In this document: piece after piece, positions 49,696 through 59,573 of the stretch
Layout of the letters: every line of letters begins with the position of its first letter
Numbering within the stretch: position 1 is the first letter of the stretch
Assembly: GCF_000411455.1 (NCBI RefSeq)
Contig: NZ_KE150457.1
Location: 1,886,023 to 1,950,022 of the forward strand
DNA length: 64,000 nucleotides
From: Microbacterium sp. oral taxon 186 str. F0373
Lineage (GTDB): Bacteria > Actinomycetota > Actinomycetes > Actinomycetales > Microbacteriaceae
Reading direction: 5' to 3'
Translations under genes and position numbers: made by a program
Notes under the pieces: model-generated
The model's database searches: none
What the model was told of the DNA's origin: nothing
The model's input: only the letters and a program-made list of their open reading frames with translations

Positions 49696-50597
49696 CCCTT
49701 CACTGCTCCTTCACTGGTGTTCATGATCTTCCTCTGGAAGAGGAAGAAGAGGACGGCGACGGGGATCGTCATGATCGCCGCGGCCGCGAGTTTGAGGGGG
49801 TACTGGGTGCCCTGACTGAGCTGGCCCGAGGCGAGGGAAGCGACGCCCTTGGTCAGTGTCGTGAGCTCGGGCGACTGCGTCGACACGATGAAGTGGCTGA
49901 GCTCGTTCCACGACCCTTGGAACGACAGGATCACGATCGTGATCAGCGCGGGCCGGGCCATCGGCAGCACGATCGACCAGAACACGCGGAAGCTGCCGGC
50001 CCCATCGATACGCGCCTGTTCCTCGACCGAGTCGGGGATCGACTCGAAGAAGTTCTTCATGATGAACACGCCTGCCGCGTCCACGAGCAGCGGCAAGATC
50101 ATGCCGGCGTAGGAGTTGTAGAGACCGAGCTGGTTCAGCACGAGGAACTTGGGGATCAGCAGCACGACGGTCGGCACCGCCATCACGGCGACCACGAAGG
50201 CGAACACGACGGCGCGGCCGCGGAAGCGCAGGCGAGCCAGCGCGTAACCGGCGAGCGAGACGAAGAACACCCGCCCGATCGTCACGCACACGGTGACGAT
50301 GACCGAGTTCGCGAACCACAGGGGGAAGTCGCTATGCAGGAACAGGCGCTCGTAGGCCGCCGTCGAGAACGTCGCAGGGATCAACGAGATCGGATCGGTC
50401 GCGGCATCCGGCTCCGTCTTGAACGACGTCGCCACCTGCACGAGGAACGGGTAGATGTACACGAGCGCGAGCATGGCCAGCATCGCGTACAGCAGCACTT
50501 GCCCGGTGAGGCTGCGAACGGTGATCCGCCGACGGCGGCGCGGTGCGGCACCGGCGCTCTCGGTCTGCGCTTCGACGGTCATCACAGCGGCGCTCAT
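49692..50597 (-). CDS. ABC sugar transporter permease (MalG-like)
   Basis: A 301-residue inner-membrane permease with six helices. The EAA loop is EEQARIDGAGSFRVFWSIVL, which docks with the ATPase. N-terminal Arg-rich stretch, then LLYAMLAMLALVYIYPFLVQ. ATG 50597 overlaps the previous gene's stop (ATGA). No ATPase gene is present in the operon, so a shared MsiK/MalK-type ATPase from elsewhere must energise it, as is common for actinobacterial carbohydrate transporters. Confidence 0.94.
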   Translation of the reverse strand: MSAAVMTVEAQTESAGAAPRRRRRITVRSLTGQVLLYAMLAMLALVYIYPFLVQVATSFKTEPDAATDPISLIPATFSTAAYERLFLHSDFPLWFANSVIVTVCVTIGRVFFVSLAGYALARLRFRGRAVVFAFVVAVMAVPTVVLLIPKFLVLNQLGLYNSYAGMILPLLVDAAGVFIMKNFFESIPDSVEEQARIDGAGSFRVFWSIVLPMARPALITIVILSFQGSWNELSHFIVSTQSPELTTLTKGVASLASGQLSQGTQYPLKLAAAAIMTIPVAVLFFLFQRKIMNTSEGAVKG

Positions 50598-51748
50598 GCG
50601 TCTGCCCCCTTCGGCGATGCGGACGGCGTGGATGCCGCGGCCCGCGGCTGGTAGGCGCGGATGCGTCGCTTCGAGACCGGGCGATCGCGCAGCACCCAGC
50701 GCTGCAAGAGGGTGAAGGCGATGATGATGACGAAGAGGATGAACGCGATCGCCGCTCCCACCCCCCAGTCCTGGTTCTGGAAGGCGGAGGTGTACGAGAG
50801 GTAAGCGGGGGTCATCGTTGTCTTGGCGGGGCCGCCCTGCGTGCCGGTGTAGATCTGGTCGAACACCTGCCAGCACCCGATGAGCCCGAGTGTGATGACG
50901 GTGAACAGCGTCGGTCGCAGCTGGGGGAGGGTGATGTGCCAGAAGCGCTGCCACCCGCTCGCGCCGTCCATCATGCCCGCCTCGCCGAGTTCGACGCCGA
51001 TGTTCTGGAGGGCGGCGATGAACAGCAGCATGAAGGTGCCGCTCGTGGTGAACACCGCCATCAGGACGAAGGCGGACATCGCGACCGAGGGTCCCGACAG
51101 CCAGTCCCACCACGAGACGCCGAGAAAGCCGGTGCCGGTCAGGGCGTCCGGTCCGTCGGTGATGCCCACCGCTGCGAGGGCGACGTGCACGATGCCGCGC
51201 GGATCGCTGAACCAGTTCGGCGCGGCGAGCCCGATCGCCGACAGGATCTGGTTGACGGGGCCGGCGAACGAGAACAGGAACAGCCACAGCACCGTGATCG
51301 CGACCGAGCTGGTCACCGACGGGAAGTAGAACGCGGTGCGGAAGAACCCACGGCCGCGCAGGATCCGGCGGCTGACGAGGACGGCCAGGAACAGCGACAG
51401 GACCGTCTGCAGAGGGACCACCAGCAGGACGTACCAGGCGTTGTTGCGCAGCGCCGTGCCGAAGTCGCGCTCGGCGAGACCTCCGCCGGTGGTGATCGCG
51501 ACGTAGTTGTCGAGGCCCACGAAGCTGACCGATCCGGAAAGAGGGCTTCCGCGCCCCGACCAGTCCGAGAAGCTGACCCAGAGCGCCATGAGCACGGGCA
51601 CGAGCAGGAACACGCCGAGGATGAGGATGACGGGCGACACGAACAGCCAGCCCGCGCCGGCCTCGCCGCGGCGGATTCCGCGGGAGCGCGGATGCCGGGG
51701 CGGGGCCGGGCGCGAGGGCGTCGCGGCCGGGGCGACGGAAGCGGACAT
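50594..51748 (-). CDS. ABC sugar transporter permease (MalF-like)
   Basis: A 384-residue permease with about eight hydrophobic segments. The first helix is GWLFVSPVILILGVFLLVPV, and the EAA-type loop is GVELGEAGMMDGASGWQRFW. An insertion of about 60 residues between helices (FSDPRGIVHVALAAVGITDG to WWDWLSGPSV) makes it longer than most members and may form an outer-face loop that meets the binding protein. It overlaps the next gene by four bases and lies directly after the solute-binding protein gene. Confidence 0.94.
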   Translation of the reverse strand: MSASVAPAATPSRPAPPRHPRSRGIRRGEAGAGWLFVSPVILILGVFLLVPVLMALWVSFSDWSGRGSPLSGSVSFVGLDNYVAITTGGGLAERDFGTALRNNAWYVLLVVPLQTVLSLFLAVLVSRRILRGRGFFRTAFYFPSVTSSVAITVLWLFLFSFAGPVNQILSAIGLAAPNWFSDPRGIVHVALAAVGITDGPDALTGTGFLGVSWWDWLSGPSVAMSAFVLMAVFTTSGTFMLLFIAALQNIGVELGEAGMMDGASGWQRFWHITLPQLRPTLFTVITLGLIGCWQVFDQIYTGTQGGPAKTTMTPAYLSYTSAFQNQDWGVGAAIAFILFVIIIAFTLLQRWVLRDRPVSKRRIRAYQPRAAASTPSASPKGADA

Positions 51749-51750
51749 GA

Positions 51751-53010
51751 TCAGCCGACGACGGCCTCGAGGTTGGACTGCACCGTGTCGAGGATCTTCT
51801 TCGGGTCGCCCGTCTTCAGGGACTCCAGTTGCGCGTTGAAGTCCTTGATGACATCGGCCGCACCCTTATTGGTGGGCACGCCCTGCGCGTAGTCGGCGCC
51901 GTTCAGGAACGCGACGAGCGACGGGTTGTCGCTCTTCCACGTCTGAGCGGCGGACTGCACCGACGGCATTGGTCCGAACGCCTTCGAGAACGCAAGCTGC
52001 TGGTCGGCGCTCGTGAGGTACTCGACGAGGTCGAGAGCGGCCTTCTGGTTGGGGCTGTCGGCGGCCATGCCCCAGCAGTTGGTGAACTGCAGGGTGCCCT
52101 TGCCGGCGCTGCCGGCGGGGAGCTCGACGACCTTGGCCTTCACATCGGGGTAGTCGCCGAGGGCGCCGGTGATCCAGTTGCCCTCGATCGTCATGGCGCC
52201 CAGCTGCTTGCCGAACGCCTCGCCGCCCCAGCCCGCCCCGACATCGGAGGCGTAGGCGAAGGTGCCGTCCTGCAGGTGCTTCTGCACGTAGGCGAGCGCC
52301 GTCACGTTGGCGTCGCTGTTGGCTTCGGCGGTCTTTCCGTCCTCCGAGACGAGGCGGCCGCCGGCCTGCGCCATGAAGGCGCCGAGACGGGCGTACTCGC
52401 CGCCGAAGACGAGCCCCTTCGTCGTGCCGCTCGTCAGCTTCGCGGCCACCGCGGCCAGCTGGTCCCAGGTGGTCGGGATGTCGGCGTCGGTCAGGCCCGC
52501 CTTCGTCCACAGATTCTCGTTGATCACGAGCTGCAGCGTGGAGAAGTCCTTGGGCGCGCAGAAGAAGGTGTTGTCGTAGGTGAAGTTCTTCACCAGCGAC
52601 GGGTAGAAGTCGCCCTTGTTGCTCAGCTGGTCGCCGTAGGCCTTCAGTGAGCCGTTGCTCGCGAAGCCCGCGAGCTGGTCGGTGCTGAGGTAGAAGAGGT
52701 CCGGCGGAGAGCCGGCAGCGAAGCCCTGCGACAGCTGCTGGGCGAGGTCGGTCGCGGCGACGACCGACGCCGACACACCGGATTTCGCGGACCAGGCGGC
52801 GACGGCATCCTGCGCGGCCTTGGTCTCGGCGTCTCCCGATGAGCCGATCATGATCGTCAGCGGCTTGTCGGACGAGGTCAGCCCTCCGGCGCTCGCCGAG
52901 GGGTCGGATCCCGACCCGCTGAATCCCTGGCCGCATCCGGTCAGCAGCAGGCTCGAGGCCACGGCCAGGCTCCCTGCCGCGAGCATCGTCCGTGCTGTGT
53001 GTCGCTTCAT
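51751..53010 (-). CDS. ABC transporter extracellular sugar-binding lipoprotein
   Basis: A 419-residue solute-binding protein. The signal peptide has a Lys/Arg start and the lipobox LLTGC with Cys at residue 26; the mature part begins with a Ser/Gly-rich linker. SBP_bac_1 features include SPPDLFYLSTDQLAGFASNG, DIPTTWDQLAAVAAKL, and AMTIEGNWITGAL with the conserved Trp. It binds an oligosaccharide outside the cell and hands it to the two permeases. AAGGAGA precedes ATG 53010. It heads the operon SBP-permease-permease-debranching enzyme, facing the LacI gene. Confidence 0.94.
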   Translation of the reverse strand: MKRHTARTMLAAGSLAVASSLLLTGCGQGFSGSGSDPSASAGGLTSSDKPLTIMIGSSGDAETKAAQDAVAAWSAKSGVSASVVAATDLAQQLSQGFAAGSPPDLFYLSTDQLAGFASNGSLKAYGDQLSNKGDFYPSLVKNFTYDNTFFCAPKDFSTLQLVINENLWTKAGLTDADIPTTWDQLAAVAAKLTSGTTKGLVFGGEYARLGAFMAQAGGRLVSEDGKTAEANSDANVTALAYVQKHLQDGTFAYASDVGAGWGGEAFGKQLGAMTIEGNWITGALGDYPDVKAKVVELPAGSAGKGTLQFTNCWGMAADSPNQKAALDLVEYLTSADQQLAFSKAFGPMPSVQSAAQTWKSDNPSLVAFLNGADYAQGVPTNKGAADVIKDFNAQLESLKTGDPKKILDTVQSNLEAVVG

Positions 53011-53095
53011 CGCATCTCCTTCGATCGCGGGGCTCGCGCGTGCTCAGCGCGGCCCATGGTGCCATCCCCTCGCGGATCCTCCGTACGATCCGCCG

Positions 53096-53121
53096 TTGAA
53101 TCGATCATTTGATCGTTCAAA
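53096..53121. promoter_or_regulatory. LacI-type operator(s) between the sugar ABC operon and lacI-type gene
   Basis: TTTGATCGTTCAAA (53108-53121) fits the LacI-family pattern TTTGAnCGnTCAAA with a central CG. A second, weaker half-match (TTGAATCGATCA, 53096-53107) directly adjoins it, also centred on CG. The site lies in the divergent promoter region, suiting repression of both directions. Confidence 0.75.
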
Positions 53122-53176
53122 TCGTGGGATGCTTGAAAAGATAGACGACCAGGCCGAGACCGTCAAGGAGGACCGC

Positions 53177-54196
53177 GTGAACAGATCGGCGACGATCGAG
53201 GACGTGGCGCGGGCCGCGGGCGTATCCCGCCAGACGGTCAGCAACGTGATCAACTCACCCCAGATCGTGCGGGAGGAAACGCGCGCCCGTGTCGCCGACG
53301 CCATCTCGCGTCTGAACTACGCCCCTCATGCCTCCGCACGCCGATTGCGCACGCGACGCAGCTCGACCATCGGCATCCACCTCGACCCGTACGCGGGCGG
53401 GATCTCCGGCGTCGTGCTCGACCGCTTCGTGCACGCGCTCACCGAGCAGGCGGGCGAGCGGGGCCTGCGTGTCATGCTCTACGCGGCGCGCACCCCCGAG
53501 GAGGAGATCCGACGGATGGGGGATCTGCGTGAGGGCGGAGAGATCGACGCGGTCGTCATCACCGGCACGTTCCCCGGCGATCCTCGTGCGGAGTGGCTCG
53601 TGGAGCGGGGCGTGCCGTTCGTGTCCTTCGGCCGCCCCTGGGGCAGCGACGACGTCGGCGCCCCTACCCATCACTGGGTCGATGTCGACGGCGCCGCCGG
53701 CACCGCCGAGGCGACACGGCACGCGTTGACCACGGCGGGTCCGCGCGTCGCCTTCCTGGGCTGGCCCGCCGGTTCCGCGACCGGCGACGACCGTGAACGC
53801 GGGTGGCGTCAGGCCCTGGATGCCGGGCACGCGCGCGCGGGCGGATGGACGCCGATCCGCGCCGTGAGCGACGAGAATGTGGCGCGCGCGCGCGACGTCG
53901 CCGCCGATCTCGTCGCCGCCGACGAGATCGATGCCATCGTCTGCGCCAGCGACTCGCTCGCGGTGGGCGCCCATCTGGCCGCGGTGGCGGCCGGGCGCCC
54001 CGCCCTCCCGATCGTCGGCTTCGACAACACCCCCGCGGCCGAAGCCTTGGGCCTGTCCAGCGTCGAGCAGCTGCCCGAAGAGGTCGCCGTCGGCGCGCTG
54101 GACCTGCTGCTCGGGGGAGCGGCATCCATCGAGCGCCGTGACGCCGAGCCCGGGCGCGCCCACGTCCTCGTCGAGCCGCGCCTCGTCGTTCGGTAG
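53177..54196 (+). CDS. LacI-family transcriptional regulator
   Basis: A 339-residue repressor. The HTH is ATIEDVARAAGVSRQTVSNV and the hinge helix YAPHASARRLRTRRSSTIGI; the periplasmic-binding-like sensor follows, with VVITGTFPGD, VPFVSFGRPWG and IVCASDSLAVGAHLAAV. GTG 53177 was chosen because AAGGAGG lies at the right distance and residues 6 onward match the family start exactly; longer frames add non-conserved sequence. It almost surely controls the divergent sugar transporter operon through the operator in between. Confidence 0.95.
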   Translation: MNRSATIEDVARAAGVSRQTVSNVINSPQIVREETRARVADAISRLNYAPHASARRLRTRRSSTIGIHLDPYAGGISGVVLDRFVHALTEQAGERGLRVMLYAARTPEEEIRRMGDLREGGEIDAVVITGTFPGDPRAEWLVERGVPFVSFGRPWGSDDVGAPTHHWVDVDGAAGTAEATRHALTTAGPRVAFLGWPAGSATGDDRERGWRQALDAGHARAGGWTPIRAVSDENVARARDVAADLVAADEIDAIVCASDSLAVGAHLAAVAAGRPALPIVGFDNTPAAEALGLSSVEQLPEEVAVGALDLLLGGAASIERRDAEPGRAHVLVEPRLVVR

Positions 54197-54224
54197 GCGG
54201 CGCGGACCCGGGCTGCCGGACGGC

Positions 54225-55016
54225 TCAGCCGTGGAGCCGTCGTCGCAGTTCGTCCGCCGCCGACGTGACCGCCGGCGCGAGCGCCTCCGCGGAGTGTCCG
54301 GCCTCGGCCGGCCAGGTGACGGCGATCGCCGCGACCGGCCAGCCGGCATGGTCGCGCACCGCCACGGCGACCGAGCGGAACTCCAGCGTCACCTCCCCGT
54401 CCTCGCTCGCGAAGCCGTCGGCACGCGTGCGGACGAGCAGCTCGCGCAGCTCGGCCGGGCGCCGCGGTCCGCGGCCCGTGCGGTCGGCGAAGGCCGCGGC
54501 ATCCGGATAGAGGGCGCGCACCTGCTCGCGCGGCAGGGCTGCGAGCATCGCACGTCCCGTCGCCGTGAGGTGCGCGGGCAGCCGCACGCCGACATCCGTG
54601 ACGAGCGCGGGGCGCCGCGGCGCGCGATCCTCGACGATGTAGAGGACGTCGCGGCCGGTCATGACCGCCAGATGCGCACTCTCGCCGACACGGTCCGACA
54701 GGCCCGCCACGAGCGGCCGGCCGAGACGAGCGAGAGGCTGCTGGCGGGCGTAGCCGCCGGCCAGCTCGAACGCGGCCGTCCCCAGCCCCCAGCGCCGATC
54801 GTGTGGCAGGTGCACCACGAATCCGTGCGCCGCCATCGCCGCCAGCAGGTGGTAGACGCTGGAGCGGGGGATGCCGAGACTGTCGGAGATCGTCCGGGCG
54901 GCGACCGGTCCGCGCTGGCGTGCGAGGTAGGAGAGGATTCGCAGTGTCTGATCTGCGGCGGGGACCTGCGCAGGGGCCGGCGACGAGCCCGCATCGTCGG
55001 CGTTGTCTGGGATCAC
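54225..55016 (-). CDS. IclR-family transcriptional regulator, likely controls hut genes
   Basis: A 263-residue regulator. The winged HTH (about residues 20-80) contains LGIPRSSVYHLLAAMAAHGF; the C-terminal IclR effector domain runs from GRPLVAGLSDRVGESAHLAV to AIAVTWPAEAGHS. The start is uncertain: GTG 55016 has a CATTCT -10-like box six bases upstream, GTG 55022 is an alternative, and longer frames run into hutH. The gene is divergent from hutH, with a gap of under 60 bases, so histidine or urocanate is a likely effector. Confidence 0.88.
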   Translation of the reverse strand: MIPDNADDAGSSPAPAQVPAADQTLRILSYLARQRGPVAARTISDSLGIPRSSVYHLLAAMAAHGFVVHLPHDRRWGLGTAAFELAGGYARQQPLARLGRPLVAGLSDRVGESAHLAVMTGRDVLYIVEDRAPRRPALVTDVGVRLPAHLTATGRAMLAALPREQVRALYPDAAAFADRTGRGPRRPAELRELLVRTRADGFASEDGEVTLEFRSVAVAVRDHAGWPVAAIAVTWPAEAGHSAEALAPAVTSAADELRRRLHG

Positions 55017-55074
55017 AGACACAGAATGCCACGCTCGTGTGGCCGCGGGGGCAGAACCGGGATGGAATCGGGAC

Positions 55075-56646
55075 ATGACCACCGTCGCCGCTTCGACCCT
55101 TGCCGATCACGTCCTCGTCGGAGCGCGCCCCCTGACACCCGCCGAGGTCGTCGTCGTGGCCCGCCATGGCGCCGCGGTCGAGATCGCCGCCGACGCCTGG
55201 ACGCGGATCGGCGCGGCGCGGGAGCTCATCGAGCGCCTGGCCGACGACCCGGAACCGCACTACGGCATCTCCACCGGCTTCGGAGCGCTGGCGACGACCT
55301 TTATCGCGCCGGAGCGACGCCGTCAGCTGCAGGCGAGCCTCATCCGCTCCCACGCGGCCGGCACCGGGGCGGAGGTGGAACGCGAAGTCGTGCGAGCGCT
55401 GCACCTGCTGCGCCTGCAGACTCTCGCGACCGGACACACGGGCGTGCGCCCGGTCGTCGTCGAGACCTACGCCGCGATGCTCAACGCCGGCATCACCCCG
55501 ATCGTGCGGGAGTACGGCTCGCTCGGATGCTCCGGCGATCTCGCCCCTCTTTCGCACCTCGCGCTGGCGGCCCTCGGCGAGGGGGACGTGCGCGATGGCA
55601 CGGGCGCGCTCGTGGCGGCATCCGACGCTCTCGCCGCCGCCGGCATCGCGCCCCTCGTGCTGGAGGAGAAGGAGGGGCTCGCCCTCATCAACGGCACCGA
55701 CGGCATGCTCGGCATGCTCGCTCTCGCCCTCTGCGACCTCGACAATCTGCTCACCGTCGCCGACATCACCGCCGCCCTCTCGATCGAGAGCCAGCTCGGC
55801 ACCGACGCGGTGTTCGCCGCCGACCTGATGGCGCTGCGCCCGCAGAGCGGGCAGGCGGCGTCGGCGGCGAACCTGCGCGCCCTGCTCGCCGACTCGCCGC
55901 TGGTTGCGAGTCACCGCGACCCGGCGGTCTGCACGCGCGTGCAGGACGCGTACTCGCTGCGCTGCTCGCCACAGGTGCACGGCGCCGCGCGCGACACCGT
56001 CGCTCACGCCCGCACCATCGCCGAGCGGGAGCTGGCCTCCGCCGTCGACAACCCGGTCGTCACCGGCGACGGCCGCGTCGAATCCAACGGCAACTTCCAC
56101 GGCGCCCCGGTCGCGTACGTCCTCGATTTCCTCGCGATCGCCGTCGCCGACCTCGCCTCGATCGCCGAACGCCGCACCGACCGGGCGCTCGATCGCACCC
56201 GCAGCCACGGTCTGCCGCCGTTCCTCGCCGACGAGGTCGGCGTCGATTCGGGGCTCATGATCGCGCAGTACGCGGCCGCGGGAATCGTCTCGGAGCTCAA
56301 GCGTCTGGCGGTCCCGGCATCCGTCGACTCCATCCCCTCGTCGGCGATGCAGGAAGACCACGTGTCGATGGGGTGGGCCGCCGCACGCAAGCTCCGCCGC
56401 GCCGTCGACGGACTCGCCCGGGTGCTCGCGATCGAACTCGTCACCGGGTGCCGGGCCCTCGACCTGCGGGCGCCGTTGCAGCCGGGGCCCGCCACCGCCG
56501 CGGTCCGCGCCGCGGTGCGCGCCGCGGGCATCGCCGGGCCCGGGCCCGACCGGTTCGTCAGCCCCGACCTCGAAGCCGCCACCGCGCTCGTTCTCTCCGG
56601 CGCGGTCGCCGACGCTGCGTTCACAACTCCGGACAACCGTCCCTGA
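55075..56646 (+). CDS. hutH: Histidine ammonia-lyase
   Basis: A 523-residue enzyme that removes ammonia from L-histidine to give urocanate, the first step of the hut pathway. The segment forming the MIO cofactor reads GSLGCSGDLAPLSH, with Cys152-Ser153-Gly154 in place of the usual Ala-Ser-Gly. Other family blocks are HYGISTGFGALATTFI, LINGTDGMLGML, QDAYSLRCSPQVHGA, NPVVTGDGRVESNGNFHGAP and the late QEDHVSMGWAAARKL. ATG 55075 was chosen for the family match (TTVAASTLADHV) and a TGGAAT box six bases upstream. hutU follows 15 bases later. Confidence 0.96.
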   Translation: MTTVAASTLADHVLVGARPLTPAEVVVVARHGAAVEIAADAWTRIGAARELIERLADDPEPHYGISTGFGALATTFIAPERRRQLQASLIRSHAAGTGAEVEREVVRALHLLRLQTLATGHTGVRPVVVETYAAMLNAGITPIVREYGSLGCSGDLAPLSHLALAALGEGDVRDGTGALVAASDALAAAGIAPLVLEEKEGLALINGTDGMLGMLALALCDLDNLLTVADITAALSIESQLGTDAVFAADLMALRPQSGQAASAANLRALLADSPLVASHRDPAVCTRVQDAYSLRCSPQVHGAARDTVAHARTIAERELASAVDNPVVTGDGRVESNGNFHGAPVAYVLDFLAIAVADLASIAERRTDRALDRTRSHGLPPFLADEVGVDSGLMIAQYAAAGIVSELKRLAVPASVDSIPSSAMQEDHVSMGWAAARKLRRAVDGLARVLAIELVTGCRALDLRAPLQPGPATAAVRAAVRAAGIAGPGPDRFVSPDLEAATALVLSGAVADAAFTTPDNRP

Positions 56647-56703
56647 TCGAAGGAGATCACGATGACATCAGCCGTTGACGCCCAAAACTCCGGAGTTGTG
56701 AAC
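56619..56703. repeat. 15-base perfect inverted repeat across the hutH-hutU junction
   Basis: GTTCACAACTCCGGA (56619-56633) and TCCGGAGTTGTGAAC (56689-56703) are exact reverse complements with 55 bases between, which hold the hutH stop and the hutU ribosome-binding site and start. The right arm also overlaps a perfect 12-base palindrome AACTCCGGAGTT (56686-56697). Confidence 0.9.
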
Positions 56704-58386
56704 CGGGCGGCGTCGAGCCGCGGCCCCGTCCGCGCCCCGCATGGGGGCGAGCGCACGGCGAAGAGCTGGGGGGCCGAGGCCGCGAAGCGGATGCTGATGA
56801 ACAACCTCGACCCCGAGGTCGCCGAACACCCCGAAGACCTCGTCGTCTACGGCGGCACGGGGCGGGCGGCGCGGTCGTGGGAGGCATACGACGCCATCGT
56901 CCGCACACTCGATGAGCTCGAGCCCGACGAGACGCTGCTGGTGCAGTCCGGAAAGCCGGTCGGCGTCTTCCGCACCCACGAGTGGGCCCCGCGCGTGCTG
57001 ATCGCCAACTCCAACCTCGTGGGCGACTGGGCGAGCTGGCCGGAGTTCCGCCGGCTCGAGCAGCTGGGACTCACGATGTACGGGCAGATGACCGCGGGAT
57101 CGTGGATCTACATCGGCACGCAGGGCATCCTGCAGGGCACGTATGAGACGTTCGCCGCCGTCGCCCGCTCCCTCGGGCGGGACTCGCTCGCCGGAACGCT
57201 CACCCTCACCGCCGGAGCCGGCGGCATGGGCGGCGCCCAGCCGCTCGCGGTGACGCTCAACGGGGGAGCGGCGCTGATCGTCGACGTCGATGCCTCACGT
57301 CTGGAGCGCCGGGTCGCGCACGGCTACCTCGACGAGTACACCGACGACCTCGACGCTGCCCTCGCGCGTGCGATGGCGGCGCGCGCGGCGGGACAGGCGC
57401 GGTCGGTCGGCCTCGTCGGCAACGCCGCCGAGGTGTTCCCCGAGCTGCTGCGCCGTCGCCTCGCGGGCGCCGCCCCGATCGACATCGTCACCGATCAGAC
57501 CAGCGCCCACGACCCGTTGGCCTATCTGCCCGTCGGAGTGGGCGTCGGACAGTGGCGGGATGCCGCGGCTTCCGACCCGGAGGGCTTCACCGTCCGTGCC
57601 CGCGCCTCGATGGCGGCGCACGTGGAGGCGATGGTCGGATTCCAGGATGCCGGGGCCGCCGTGTTCGACTACGGCAACTCGATCCGCCGCGAGGCCGAGC
57701 TCGGCGGCTACGACCGGGCGTTCGCGTTCCCCGGGTTCGTGCCCGCCTACATCCGGCCGCTGTTCGCCGAGGGTCGGGGCCCGTTCCGGTGGGTGGCGCT
57801 CTCGGGCGATCCGGACGACATCGCGAAGACCGACCGTGCGGTCGCGGAGCTGTTCCCCGACGACGTCCCGCTGCGCAGATGGCTGGAGAAGGCGGGGGAG
57901 ACCGTGCACTTCGAGGGGCTGCCCGCGCGGATCTGCTGGCTCGGCTACAAGGAGCGCCACCTCGCCGGATTGAGGTTCAACGAGATGGTCGCCTCGGGCG
58001 AACTCGCCGGACCGATCGTCATCGGCCGCGATCACCTCGATGCCGGCTCGGTCGCCTCGCCCTACCGGGAGACGGAGGCGATGGCCGACGGTTCGGACGC
58101 GATCGCCGACTGGCCGCTGCTCAACGCGCTGCTGAACACGGCCTCCGGCGCGTCCTGGGTGTCGATCCATCACGGCGGCGGGGTCGGCATCGGCCGCTCG
58201 ATCCACGCCGGTCAGGTCGTCGTGGCCGACGGCACGGCGCTCGCCGCGCAGAAGCTCGAACGGGTGCTCACGAACGATCCCGGCACCGGGGTCATGCGGC
58301 ACGTGGATGCCGGCTACGAGCGTGCGCGCGAGGTCGCGCGCGAGCGTGGACTGACGGTTCCGATGCTGCGGGACGACGTGCCGTGA
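56662..58386 (+). CDS. hutU: Urocanate hydratase
   Basis: A 574-residue NAD-dependent enzyme turning urocanate into imidazolone propionate. Characteristic parts: [80 protein letters not shown] (the NAD site), [15 protein letters not shown] and [27 protein letters not shown] precedes ATG 56662. The first 30 residues ([20 protein letters not shown]) are not conserved in the family and are partly encoded by the inverted repeat, so they look like an added tail. It overlaps hutI by four bases. Confidence 0.96.
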   Translation: MTSAVDAQNSGVVNRAASSRGPVRAPHGGERTAKSWGAEAAKRMLMNNLDPEVAEHPEDLVVYGGTGRAARSWEAYDAIVRTLDELEPDETLLVQSGKPVGVFRTHEWAPRVLIANSNLVGDWASWPEFRRLEQLGLTMYGQMTAGSWIYIGTQGILQGTYETFAAVARSLGRDSLAGTLTLTAGAGGMGGAQPLAVTLNGGAALIVDVDASRLERRVAHGYLDEYTDDLDAALARAMAARAAGQARSVGLVGNAAEVFPELLRRRLAGAAPIDIVTDQTSAHDPLAYLPVGVGVGQWRDAAASDPEGFTVRARASMAAHVEAMVGFQDAGAAVFDYGNSIRREAELGGYDRAFAFPGFVPAYIRPLFAEGRGPFRWVALSGDPDDIAKTDRAVAELFPDDVPLRRWLEKAGETVHFEGLPARICWLGYKERHLAGLRFNEMVASGELAGPIVIGRDHLDAGSVASPYRETEAMADGSDAIADWPLLNALLNTASGASWVSIHHGGGVGIGRSIHAGQVVVADGTALAAQKLERVLTNDPGTGVMRHVDAGYERAREVARERGLTVPMLRDDVP

Positions 58387-59573
58387 GCACGCTCATCCTC
58401 ACGAACATCGGTGAGCTCACGACGAACGTCGAGGCCCTGGGCGATGACCCCGCCGACCCGACCGGCCTCATCCGGGGCGCCGCCGTGGCTATCGTCGACG
58501 GCCGTATCGCCTGGGTCGGTCGCGCTGCGGACCGACCCGGCTCCCTCGCCGATGTCTCGGCGGTGGTGGATGCCGAGGGGCGCGCGGTCATCCCGGGGTT
58601 CGTCGACAGCCACACGCACCTCGTCTTCGCGGGCGATCGCGCCGACGAGTTCGCCGCCCGCATGGCCGGCCAGCCGTATGTCGCCGGCGGCATACGGCGC
58701 ACCGTGGCGGCGACGCGCGCGGCATCCGACGACGAGCTGCGGGCGCGTCTGAGGGGCTTCGTCGACGAGATGCACCGGCAAGGCACCACCACGTTCGAGG
58801 TGAAGACGGGCTACGACCTCACCGTCGACGGCGAGGCCCGGCTCGCGCGCCTCGCGCGCGAGGTCACCGACGAGGTCACCTTCCTCGGCGCGCACGTCGT
58901 GCCCGACGAGTTCGCCGGTGATCGCGACGCCTACATCGATCTCGTCTGCGGCCCGATGCTCGACGCCGTGCTCCCCTTCGCCCGATGGATCGACGTCTTC
59001 TGCGAGAGGGGGGCGTTCACGCCCGCCGAGAGCCGCCGCATCCTCCTGGCGGGGATCGACGCGGGACTTCTCCCACGGCTGCATGCCAACCAGCTGGGTC
59101 ACGGGCGCGGCGCGCGGCTCGCGGCCGAGCTCGACGTCATCTCGGTCGATCACTGCACCTACCTCGATGAGGAGGATGTGCGCCTGCTCGCGGCGAGCGA
59201 CGTCGTGGTCACGCTGCTGCCCGGCGTGGAGTTCTCGACCCGGCAGCCCTATCCCGATGCGCGTCGGCTGATCGACGCCGGCGTGAGTGTCGCCCTCGCG
59301 AGCGACTGCAACCCGGGCACCAGCTTCACCAGCTCTCTGCCGCTCATGGTCGCGCTCGCCGTGCGCGAGATGGGGATGACGGTCGCCGAGGCGGTCTGGG
59401 CGGCCACCGCCGGCGGCGCTCGCGCCCTGCGCCGCAGCGATGTTGGCTCCCTCGCCCTCGGCGCACGTGGCGATCTGGTGCTGCTCGATGCGCCGACGCG
59501 GACCCATCTCGCGTACCGCCCGGGGGTGCCGCTGGTGCGCGCCGTCTACCGCGGCGGTGAGCTGATCGCGTAG
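58383..59573 (+). CDS. hutI: Imidazolonepropionase
   Basis: A 396-residue amidohydrolase that opens the imidazolone ring to give N-formimino-L-glutamate. The zinc HxH is in [18 protein letters not shown], with the family-specific [12 protein letters not shown] and [17 protein letters not shown] following; His is in VDHCTYL and the catalytic Asp in [15 protein letters not shown]. The first in-frame start, GTG 58383, overlaps the hutU stop (GTGA), which implies translational coupling. Third gene of hutH-hutU-hutI; a strong terminator follows at once. Confidence 0.95.
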   Translation: MSTLILTNIGELTTNVEALGDDPADPTGLIRGAAVAIVDGRIAWVGRAADRPGSLADVSAVVDAEGRAVIPGFVDSHTHLVFAGDRADEFAARMAGQPYVAGGIRRTVAATRAASDDELRARLRGFVDEMHRQGTTTFEVKTGYDLTVDGEARLARLAREVTDEVTFLGAHVVPDEFAGDRDAYIDLVCGPMLDAVLPFARWIDVFCERGAFTPAESRRILLAGIDAGLLPRLHANQLGHGRGARLAAELDVISVDHCTYLDEEDVRLLAASDVVVTLLPGVEFSTRQPYPDARRLIDAGVSVALASDCNPGTSFTSSLPLMVALAVREMGMTVAEAVWAATAGGARALRRSDVGSLALGARGDLVLLDAPTRTHLAYRPGVPLVRAVYRGGELIA

